The notes under the pieces: model-generated | Told to the model about the DNA's origin: nothing | Seen by the model: the letters and a program-made list of their open reading frames with translations, nothing else | Database searches by the model: none | NCBI GenBank assembly: GCA_029210545.1 | Contig: JARGFV010000052.1 | Location: 1 to 16,920 of the forward strand | Source: a bacterium | Lineage (GTDB): Bacteria; BMS3Abin14 | Direction: 5' to 3' | Length of the DNA: 16,920 nucleotides | Translations under genes and position numbers: made by a program | Part shown: positions 6,424 through 13,455 of the stretch, piece after piece | Numbering within the stretch: the first letter of the stretch is position 1 | Layout: the number at the start of each line of letters is the position of its first letter

Positions 6424-7986
6424 ATGAAGAAGGTCTTCGGCAACTACACCCTTGTTGAGCGCATCGGCGTCGGGGGCATGGGAGAAGTCCACCGGGCCAT
6501 CAAGGGAGGGCCGGACGGTTTCAGGGTCGAGGTTGCCCTCAAGCTCATCCTGCCTCACCTCGCCAGGGACGACGCCTTCAGAACGAGGTTCTCCAGGGAG
6601 GCCCGTCTGGCTGCCCGCCTCAACCACCCGAACATCGTCCGGGTTCACGGTTTCGATATCCAGGATGGTTCCCCCTTCATCGAGATGGAGTACGTGGCCG
6701 GCGCCGATCTGGCCGCCCTGATCAGGACCCTTTGCGAAGGGGAACGCCTGCCTCTTCCCCAGGCTGTTCACATCATCCACGGCGTGGCGAGGGGACTCGC
6801 CTACGCCCACTCCAGTCCGCGCAGCGGCGGGGATGGAGGGCCTGCCGCCGGACCGGTAGTTCACCGCGATCTCAACCCTCACAATATCCTCCTGTCCTAC
6901 GCCGGGGAGGTCAAGATCGCTGACTTCGGTATCGCCAGGGCCTCCCTTGCCGACATCACCGCATCGGCCACACTCATGGGGAAACTGGCCTACATGGCGC
7001 CGGAGCAGGTTGACGGCAAACCTCTGGACCATCGCTGCGATCTCTTCAGCCTCGGCATCACCGCCTACCAGCTGTTCACCGGTGTCCACCCTTTCAAAAG
7101 GGCCAGCGAGGCAGCCACCCTCATCGCGGTCCAGAAAGCATCCTTCCGGCCCATCGAAGAGTTTATTCCTGAACTGCCAAAGGACATCACGGCGGCTATC
7201 GCTTCCCTCCTTGCAGCCGACCCCGAAGATCGCCCGGCCAGTGCCGCTCAAATCGCCGATATCATGGAAAAACACGTCGAGCCCGGCACGTCGGCAGCCG
7301 TCGCCCGGCGGGTCGAGAGGGCATCCGCTCCCGTGCAGGGCAATATAACCGCCGCCGCGACCGCTCAAACCATGCAACGGCTCCGCAAGCCGTGGACGGT
7401 TCCTGTCCTGGGGGCAACGGCTGCCGGGTTGACCGCCCTGCTCATCCTTGTAAACCTTTTTTCCAGCGCCCCTGTTCGACAACCCGATCAATCCGCGCCA
7501 CCGACACAGGTGATCTCCTCCCCACCATCCACCCCTGTACCGGCCTCACCCGGTGAAGAACTGGTGGACGCCCGGGTGCGCGTCGTCACCGTTCCCCAAC
7601 AGGCCGACATCTTCATGAAAGGGACGCTCCTGGGCCGCTCACCATTAACGGTCTCCCTGCCGTCGGAAGAAGGGGAAGCGGAGTTCCGGGCCGAGCTGCC
7701 CGCCTTTTCCCGGACCCGTTTCACACTGAGGCGGGACCAGGCCGGGGAAGAGGTCATCATCGAGCTTACGCCCATCCCAATGGTAACTGTTCACATCCAG
7801 GCCGTACCGTGGGCCAGGATCATGATCAATGGAAAGGATGCGGGAGAAACACCCCGGGACATCGAGCTGCCCATCGGGCAACAGCTGCTGACCCTGGTCA
7901 ACCCTGTCCTGGGGGTCACGAAAGAGATCGACGTGATGGTTCACAAAGGGATGAAACCTCTCACCATCGATATGGAGGAGAGATAG
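6424..7986 (+). CDS. Eukaryotic-like Ser/Thr protein kinase with transmembrane segment and PEGA domains
   Basis: 520-residue Hanks-type kinase anchored in the inner membrane. Glycine-rich loop G15-VGGMGEV22, VALK lysine K40, helix-C glutamate E59, catalytic loop HRD (D149), DFG aspartate D167, and the MAPEQ motif are all present, so catalysis is plausible. The catalytic loop reads HRDLNPHN: the usual lysine two residues after the aspartate is Asn, and a Gly/Pro-rich insertion precedes it. A single hydrophobic segment at about 326-346 leads to a Pro-rich linker and two PEGA-like repeats (VTVPQQADIFMKGTLLGRSPL and VPWARIMINGKDAGETPRDIEL), predicted to be periplasmic. The ATG at 6424 is chosen because homology starts at FGNYTLVERIG. 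It has no Shine-Dalgarno site, and the frame is open upstream to a TTG at 6226 through repeat sequence. The target is unknown. Confidence 0.9.
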   Translation: MKKVFGNYTLVERIGVGGMGEVHRAIKGGPDGFRVEVALKLILPHLARDDAFRTRFSREARLAARLNHPNIVRVHGFDIQDGSPFIEMEYVAGADLAALIRTLCEGERLPLPQAVHIIHGVARGLAYAHSSPRSGGDGGPAAGPVVHRDLNPHNILLSYAGEVKIADFGIARASLADITASATLMGKLAYMAPEQVDGKPLDHRCDLFSLGITAYQLFTGVHPFKRASEAATLIAVQKASFRPIEEFIPELPKDITAAIASLLAADPEDRPASAAQIADIMEKHVEPGTSAAVARRVERASAPVQGNITAAATAQTMQRLRKPWTVPVLGATAAGLTALLILVNLFSSAPVRQPDQSAPPTQVISSPPSTPVPASPGEELVDARVRVVTVPQQADIFMKGTLLGRSPLTVSLPSEEGEAEFRAELPAFSRTRFTLRRDQAGEEVIIELTPIPMVTVHIQAVPWARIMINGKDAGETPRDIELPIGQQLLTLVNPVLGVTKEIDVMVHKGMKPLTIDMEER

Positions 7987-7988
7987 GA

Positions 7989-8086
7989 GTTCACAGTTCA
8001 CAGTTTACAGTTTACAGTTCACGGTTCACTGATCACTGATCACGGTTCACTGATCACGGTTCACGGTTCACGGTTCACGTTTCACC
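7989..8086. repeat. Heptamer array, GTTCACG/GATCACT type (largest in the window)
   Basis: Fourteen in-phase 7-base units starting two bases after the kinase stop codon. Variants are GTTCACA, GTTTACA, GTTCACG, GTTCACT, GATCACT and GATCACG, ending in TTTCACC. Variants are clustered and interspersed, as expected from slippage combined with point mutation. The array fills the gap to the ABC ATPase ribosome binding site. Confidence 0.9.
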
Positions 8087-8112
8087 GGTGAGTTCCGGGG
8101 AGAGGAACATCT

Positions 8113-8874
8113 TTGCTCAACCTCGATTCTGTCAGCGTAACCTACTCCACGGCGGCCGGTGACCACCAGGCACTTGCCGCCGTCGACATGACGGTGGAAA
8201 AGGGCGGTTCCTGCGTCATCATCGGGCCGACGGGGTGCGGCAAAACCTCTCTCCTGTTCCTCCTGGCCGGCCTCATTGCGCCCACGGAGGGGCGGGTATC
8301 GGTAGGCGGCGATACCTTGGCGGGAGTCCGCCGGGGAACCAGCCTCATTCTCCAGCAGCACGGCCTTTTCCCGTGGAAAGACGCTTACGCCAATGCTTCC
8401 CTGGGGCTCACCCTGCGGAACGTGGACCCTCGAGAGGTCCTCTCGACCACTCGAAAACTCATGGAAGAGATGGGGATATGGGAGATAAGGAAGAGCCTCC
8501 CCTCCCAGCTTTCCGGAGGCCAGAGGCAGCGGGTAGCCATCGCCCGGTCCCTGGCCACATCCCCGGATCTTCTTCTCATGGACGAGCCGTTTTCCGCCCT
8601 GGATGCCATGACCCGGGAGACCCTCCAGGACCTGGTACTTGCCCTTTGGAAGGAATGGGCTTTCACCTTCGTCCTGGTGACCCACAGTATCGAAGAGGCG
8701 GTATTCCTGGGCAAAAAGATCGTCGTCATGTCAGCCGGGCCCGGCCGCATCGCCCAGGTGGTGGATAACCGTGCCATGGGAGATCACGGTTTTCGCCTCA
8801 CCGGACCGTTCCATGAAAAATGCACCGAGCTTCGCCGGCTCATGGAACATACCCGCCAGGAAAACCCGGCATGA
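8113..8874 (+). CDS. ABC transporter ATP-binding protein, nitrate/sulfonate/taurine (SsuB/TauB) type
   Basis: 253-residue ABC ATPase energising uptake through the permease encoded next. Walker A is GPTGCGKTS (38-46), the signature LSGGQRQR begins at L133, Walker B LLLMDEP places D157-E158, and the switch histidine is H191 (VTHSIEEA). The Q-loop region (LILQQHGLFPWKDAYAN) and the C-terminal MSAGPGRI segment match the SsuB/TauB/ThiZ group. Translation probably starts at a TTG (8113), with GGGGAGAGG about nine bases upstream; I see no ATG giving a full N-terminus. The TGA overlaps the ATG of the permease (ATGA). Substrate is unassigned, and no substrate-binding protein gene is adjacent. Confidence 0.9.
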   Translation: MLNLDSVSVTYSTAAGDHQALAAVDMTVEKGGSCVIIGPTGCGKTSLLFLLAGLIAPTEGRVSVGGDTLAGVRRGTSLILQQHGLFPWKDAYANASLGLTLRNVDPREVLSTTRKLMEEMGIWEIRKSLPSQLSGGQRQRVAIARSLATSPDLLLMDEPFSALDAMTRETLQDLVLALWKEWAFTFVLVTHSIEEAVFLGKKIVVMSAGPGRIAQVVDNRAMGDHGFRLTGPFHEKCTELRRLMEHTRQENPA

Positions 8875-9620
8875 GCCGGAAACAGCGCACCTTGACCGGG
8901 TACATTTTAGCCCTGGGCACCATCCTGGCGCTCTGGCAGGCCGCCGCCTGGGTGCTTTCCACACAGTCTCTCCCGGGACCTTTATCTGTCGCCGTTTCCT
9001 TTTTCTCCCAGATCACCGGCCGGCTCGCCGGTCACTTTCTCGTCTCCGGCTACCGGGTCCTTGTGAGCCTCGTTCTCGCCCTCGGCACAGCAGTACCTTT
9101 TGGCATCGCCATGGGCAGGATCAAGGGAGCGGACCGGCTCCTGTCACCTTTCGTCTACCTTCTCTACCCGATACCGAAGATCGCCCTCCTGCCGCTGATC
9201 CTCCTCCTGTTCGGTATCGGGGACGGTTCCAAGATCTTCCTCATCTCCTTCATCCTCTTTTTCCAGATCCTCGTGGCCACCCGGGACGCGGCGCGTGAGA
9301 TCCCCAGGGAACACATCCTTTCCATGCGCTCCCTTGGGGCCGGCAGGAGGCAGAAGGCGATCCACCTTGTGCTGCCGGCAATTCTGCCCAAGGTCCTCAC
9401 GAGCCTCCGGATCGGGATCGGGACCTCCATCGCCGTCCTTTTCTTCGTGGAATCCTTTGCCACCAGCAAGGGCCTCGGATTCTTCATCCTGGACGCCTGG
9501 AGCCGGCTCGATTACGAGAGCATGTATGCGGGGATCGTGGGGATGGGCCTTCTCGGAGTGATCCTCTACGAGTTGGTGGAGGTCCTGGACCGGAAGTTAT
9601 GCGGGTGGACCAAAATATAA
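8871..9620 (+). CDS. ABC transporter permease, SsuC/TauC type
   Basis: 249-residue inner-membrane permease of the binding-protein-dependent family. About six hydrophobic segments are visible, including ILALGTILALWQAAAWVL, SLVLALGTAVPFGIAMG, a segment around PIPKIALLPLILLLFGIG, and IVGMGLLGVILYELV near the end. The EAA-type cytoplasmic loop reads MRSLGAGRRQKAIHLVLPA and should contact the ATPase. The start ATG overlaps the ATPase stop and has AGGAAA upstream. The TAA stop lies within the stem of the downstream terminator. It forms a two-gene transporter with the ATPase; the binding protein must be encoded elsewhere or be absent. Confidence 0.9.
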   Translation: MSRKQRTLTGYILALGTILALWQAAAWVLSTQSLPGPLSVAVSFFSQITGRLAGHFLVSGYRVLVSLVLALGTAVPFGIAMGRIKGADRLLSPFVYLLYPIPKIALLPLILLLFGIGDGSKIFLISFILFFQILVATRDAAREIPREHILSMRSLGAGRRQKAIHLVLPAILPKVLTSLRIGIGTSIAVLFFVESFATSKGLGFFILDAWSRLDYESMYAGIVGMGLLGVILYELVEVLDRKLCGWTKI

Positions 9621-9658
9621 AAAATCTGCCCATCCGAAGATGGGCAGATTTTTTATAT
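9615..9658. terminator. Bidirectional rho-independent terminator between convergent genes
   Basis: A perfect 20-bp stem (9615-9634 with 9639-9658) around a CGAA tetraloop. The GC core TCTGCCCATC/GATGGGCAGA is flanked by an A run on one side and a T run on the other, so it can serve both the permease (plus) and gdhA (minus). The permease TAA (9618-9620) sits in the stem. Confidence 0.93.
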
Positions 9659-9676
9659 CTTTGTTAAAGGTGCGGA

Positions 9677-11038
<1,362 letters not shown>

Positions 11039-11112
11039 TTAATCTTGACCATGATTCCCTGTTGACCAGCTGCCGTCTCGGATAAGCTGTTTCCTGTATC
11101 AGGGCAGGCCGC

Positions 11113-11140
11113 TGTGACGACACACACCATCATCGTCACA
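11113..11140 (-). promoter_or_regulatory. Inverted repeat upstream of gdhA, possible operator
   Basis: TGTGACGA and TCGTCACA form perfect 8-bp arms around a 12-base spacer, about 90-115 bases upstream of the gdhA start. The layout suits a dimeric regulator site. I could not find convincing -10/-35 boxes beside it. Confidence 0.4.
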
Positions 11141-11160
11141 ACGATTGCATCCCAAAGGAA

Positions 11161-11365
11161 GTGCAAGCTTCATACCATTTCGACGATCTGCGTGACAGGT
11201 TGTTTTATCTTTTATTTACAAAGGGTTATCTGTCACCTTTTCAGGATCGCAAAAGGCAACGCCCGTTTTTGTGTATATATGAAACAATTTTGTATATAAA
11301 TATTACACATAAATGGGCCCTTTCATTTATATTCCCGTGCGGCATGCATTCTTTATTTCATTATT
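11161..11365. other. AT-rich non-coding stretch
   Basis: About 200 bases clearly richer in A/T than the rest of the window, with TATATA-type runs at 11273-11300. A plus-strand frame stays open through it into the ChaN-like remnant, but its residues (e.g. YETILYINITHK) match no family I know. It may contain the gdhA promoter on the minus strand or be decayed or acquired DNA. I recognise no gene in it. Confidence 0.5.
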
Positions 11366-11367
11366 GC

Positions 11368-11583
11368 ATGAGCTCTGGACACGCACCTCCCGCTCCATTG
11401 GAATACCTGTCGAACAACCCGGGGGAAACGATGGTTGTCCTCGCCGGCAACAGCCACGCGTGGAAACCGGGCATCCCCGGCCAGCTGGCCGATTTCAACC
11501 CCGGCATGCCCTACAGGGTCATCCTCCCCGAGGTCCTCGTTGCCCAGCCCAGGAGCAGGATTACAGAAGAGCTGGCAGACTAA
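11368..11583 (+). pseudogene. Remnant of a ChaN-like (Cofac_haem_bdg, PF04187) gene, C-terminal fragment
   Basis: About 60 residues resemble the C-terminal end of ChaN-family haem-binding lipoproteins: MVVLAGNSHAWKPGIPGQL, then YRVILPEV and ITEELAD. No signal peptide, lipobox or N-terminal two-thirds of the family can be found upstream; the frame instead runs into AT-rich sequence. The TAA at 11581 looks like a mutated TAC, because the frame would continue as DYLWLLEVN, which fits the usual family ending, until TAA at 11614. No ribosome binding site is visible. Family identification is from motif memory and moderately sure. Confidence 0.5.
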
Positions 11584-11598
11584 CTGTGGCTGTTGGAA

Positions 11599-11619
11599 GT
11601 TAACGGTTCACAGTAAACT
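11599..11619. repeat. Short heptamer array at the end of the ChaN-like remnant
   Basis: Three in-phase 7-base units (GTTAACG, GTTCACA, GTAAACT) overlapping the former 3' end of the ChaN-like frame, 11 bases before the tetR promoter. Short enough to be chance alone; called because of its likeness to the array at 7989. Confidence 0.4.
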
Positions 11620-11630
11620 TCGCTTGTTCC

Positions 11631-11659
11631 TTGACACCGACCGACCGGTCGGTCAAAAT
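11631..11659 (+). promoter_or_regulatory. Predicted sigma70 promoter with TetR-type operator in the spacer
   Basis: A consensus -35 box TTGACA (11631-11636) is followed by a 17-base spacer and a weak -10 box CAAAAT (11654-11659). The 16-bp perfect palindrome GACCGACCGGTCGGTC (11639-11654) fills the spacer, so a bound repressor would block RNA polymerase. It lies about 210 bases upstream of the tetR start, and autoregulation by that TetR protein is the simplest reading. The palindrome type is, from general knowledge, common for TetR-family operators. Confidence 0.72.
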
Positions 11660-11663
11660 TTCA

Positions 11664-11698
11664 GGTATAGGTAATCCGTAATCAGTAATCCGTAACCA
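11664..11698. repeat. Heptamer array, GTAATCC type
   Basis: Five in-phase 7-base units (GGTATAG, GTAATCC, GTAATCA, GTAATCC, GTAACCA) immediately downstream of the predicted tetR promoter, so within the leader RNA. Related in form to the array at 5112-5146. Confidence 0.8.
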
Positions 11699-11769
11699 GA
11701 TAAAGCTGATCTTTTTTAATGGAATCTCGCTGGTAAACACTGGCTGCTCTTTGCGGAGGATGGTCCAGG

Positions 11770-11859
11770 ATGGCTACTATTTCAGGCGGAATGCATTTTT
11801 CTTTCTCCTCCCTCCTGCCTCCTCCCTCCTCCCTGCCTCCTCTCTCCTCCCGGTATTAA
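11770..11859 (+). other. Possible leader ORF in frame with tetR (29 codons)
   Basis: ATG at 11770 has a good GGAGGA site nine bases upstream (11755-11760). It opens a 29-codon frame, partly encoded by the pyrimidine heptamers (Ser/Pro/Leu-rich). It ends at TAA 11857-11859, one codon before the tetR ATG and in the same frame. It could couple translation of tetR, which has no ribosome binding site of its own. No homology is expected; this is a structural inference. Confidence 0.35.
11806..11847. repeat. Pyrimidine heptamer array upstream of tetR
   Basis: Six in-phase 7-base units on a pure C/T strand apart from two G positions (TCCTCCC, TCCTGCC, TGCCTCC, TCTCTCC), ending 15 bases before the tetR ATG. 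It occupies the region where a Shine-Dalgarno site would lie. Confidence 0.8.
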
Positions 11860-11862
11860 CCA

Positions 11863-12477
11863 ATGTCGGCGAGAAGGATCGACAGGGAGAACAAGAAACA
11901 CGATATCGCCCTCGCGGCCATGTCCGTTTTTGCCGATCACGGATTTGATTCCACATCCATGAGCAGGGTAGCCTCTGAAGCGGGTATCGGCAAAGGCACG
12001 ATCTACGAGTATTTTTCCTCCAAGGACGACCTCATCGCCACATCCATCCGCCTCTGGATGCAGAACATGGCCGAGGAAACGGAAAAGGCTCTCGAAGCGA
12101 TCCCGGACCCCGAGAGCCGCCTGAGGGCCTACGTCCACTCCTTTGTTGATATGTTCCTCACCGATGAGAAGATGCCCCGGCTCATGGTCTCCTGTTTCCA
12201 GTTTTTCATGACCAGGCGGAGCGACACGAAATTCAGCGACACCCTTCGGATCATGTTCAGGGCCGGTGTGAGTTCCATCGAGAGGATTCTTCTGGATGGG
12301 ATGGAAGCGGGTGTGTTCAGGATCGAAAGCTACCAGGATGCCGAGCGGATTGCCGTCAACCTCACGGCCTTCCTTGACGGGATCTGCCTTGATTACCTGG
12401 CCACGGGCGGGGTTTTCGACCTCAGGGAGCAGGTGGAATATTACATGAGGTACCTGCTGGAGGCAGACATAAAATGA
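11863..12477 (+). CDS. TetR/AcrR family transcriptional regulator
   Basis: 204-residue dimeric repressor-type protein. The N-terminal DNA-binding domain is typical: ALAAMSVFADHGFDSTSM (17-33), then the helix-turn-helix VASEAGIGKGTIYEYFSSKDDLI (36-58). The C-terminal all-helical ligand domain is divergent, so the ligand is unknown. The ATG at 11863 gives the normal short basic N-terminus but has no Shine-Dalgarno site; a leader ORF stops three bases upstream. The palindrome in the promoter at 11639 is its likely operator. As the first gene before the LolA-like/permease/ATPase genes, it probably controls them together with itself. Confidence 0.92.
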   Translation: MSARRIDRENKKHDIALAAMSVFADHGFDSTSMSRVASEAGIGKGTIYEYFSSKDDLIATSIRLWMQNMAEETEKALEAIPDPESRLRAYVHSFVDMFLTDEKMPRLMVSCFQFFMTRRSDTKFSDTLRIMFRAGVSSIERILLDGMEAGVFRIESYQDAERIAVNLTAFLDGICLDYLATGGVFDLREQVEYYMRYLLEADIK

Positions 12478-12481
12478 ATCG

Positions 12482-12509
12482 GTTCCAGGTTCCAGATTCC
12501 AGGTTCCAA
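12482..12509. repeat. Heptamer array, GTTCCAG type
   Basis: Four in-phase 7-base units (GTTCCAG twice, ATTCCAG, GTTCCAA), starting four bases after the tetR stop codon. Confidence 0.8.
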
Positions 12510-12616
12510 GAAAGATTGAAAGGAAGCAGATCGTACAAGTTGAACGGTGAAAAGTGAATGGAACCCACTTCCCGAGACTGCTTCGGACAGGACTTGCCTC
12601 GCAGCGACAAACGCCC

Positions 12617-12651
12617 TGTCATTGCGAACTGATAAACGTGTGAAGCAATCT
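12617..12651. repeat. Degenerate copy of the TCATTGCGA...GAAGCAATC dispersed repeat
   Basis: TGTCATTGCGAAC, an eight-base centre, then GTGTGAAGCAATCT, with ATTGC/GCAAT arms. From general knowledge this pattern is a common intergenic repeat in deltaproteobacterial and some other genomes. It lies between tetR and the LolA-like gene; that 201-base gap otherwise holds the GTTCCAG array and no gene I recognise. Confidence 0.5.
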
Positions 12652-12678
12652 GGGTTACCGGCCGGAAGGGATATCGCA

Positions 12679-13455
12679 ATGAGGTTCGAGATTTCAACAA
12701 GGTACCTGTTTATTCTTGTCCTCTTTCTCGTTCTTTTCAGCTCCAGGATTTCGGTGGCGGCTACGGCCACCGAAATCCTGGAGAGAGTCGACGACCTGTG
12801 GCGGGGGGAGTCCAGTTTTGCCGAGATGACCATGGAGGTAAAGACCGAGCACTACGAAAGGTCCATGAAGCTCAAGGCGTGGTCCCTCGGAAAGGACAGG
12901 TCCATCATCGTCATCACCTACCCTCCCAAGGACAGAGGCGTAGCCACCCTCAAGGTGGACAAGGATATCTGGAACTACCTGCCAAGGGTCAACCGGGTCA
13001 TCAGGGTCCCCTCCTCCATGATGATGGCCAACTGGATGGGCAGCCATTTCACCAACGACGACCTGGTCAAGGAGAGCAGGATGTCGGAGGACTATGAAGC
13101 CGAGGTGACCTTTGAGGGAGAGCGCGAGGGGACGCTCATCTATGAACTGACACTCGTACCGAAACCCGACGCCCCCGTGGTCTGGGGGCGAATCGAGATC
13201 TCCGTCGTGCAGGACACTCTCACTCCCGTCCGGGCCCTTTACTACGACGAGGAGGGCGTCCTCACCCGGACCATGGAATTCAGTGATATACGGATGATGG
13301 GCGAGAGGGAGATCCCCGCGGTCATGACCCTGATCCCGGAAGACAAGCCGGAAGAGAGGACGGTGATCACCTACGATTCTCTCGATCTGAACCTTGACCT
13401 TGACGCGGACTTTTTCTCCCGTGCCAATATCACCGGAAAGGACCTTCTGCGATGA
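12679..13455 (+). CDS. LolA-like outer membrane lipoprotein-sorting protein
   Basis: 258-residue periplasmic protein. A signal peptide is clear: a short basic start (MRFEISTRY), hydrophobic core LFILVLFLVLF, likely cleavage near ISVAA. The mature part matches the LolA-like fold family found beside MacB/LolCE-type exporters (TATEILERVDDLWRGESSFAEMTM, RSIIVITYPPKDRGVATLKV, IWNYLPRVNRVIRVPSSMM, LDADFFSRANI near the end). It probably carries a hydrophobic cargo or lipoprotein delivered by the neighbouring ABC exporter. The ATG at 12679 is chosen for its AAGGG site and the signal peptide; the open frame upstream is repeat sequence. The stop overlaps the first permease ATG (ATGA), showing coupling. 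A perfect 18-bp hairpin lies in its codons for the signal-peptide end. Confidence 0.88.
   Translation: MRFEISTRYLFILVLFLVLFSSRISVAATATEILERVDDLWRGESSFAEMTMEVKTEHYERSMKLKAWSLGKDRSIIVITYPPKDRGVATLKVDKDIWNYLPRVNRVIRVPSSMMMANWMGSHFTNDDLVKESRMSEDYEAEVTFEGEREGTLIYELTLVPKPDAPVVWGRIEISVVQDTLTPVRALYYDEEGVLTRTMEFSDIRMMGEREIPAVMTLIPEDKPEERTVITYDSLDLNLDLDADFFSRANITGKDLLR
12741..12783. repeat. 18-bp perfect inverted repeat inside the LolA-like coding sequence
   Basis: CTCCAGGATTTCGGTGGC (12741-12758) and its exact reverse complement (12766-12783) flank a seven-base loop. It encodes the end of the signal peptide and the start of the mature protein (SSRISVAATATEILE). A stem this long and perfect is unexpected inside a gene. 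Confidence 0.85.

Noticed and set aside
6235-7491. Minus-strand 418-codon frame opposite the kinase
   Set aside because: Kinase motifs are complete on the plus strand; the opposite frame has low-complexity Gly/Asp-rich sequence and no motif.
7989-8086. Iterons of a replication or partition origin
   Set aside because: Heptamer arrays occur in most gaps with different sequences, and no replication or partition gene is present, so an origin reading is unsupported.
11161-11583. A complete 140-codon gene
   Set aside because: The first half is AT-rich with no family resemblance and no ribosome binding site; only the last 60 or so codons look protein-like.
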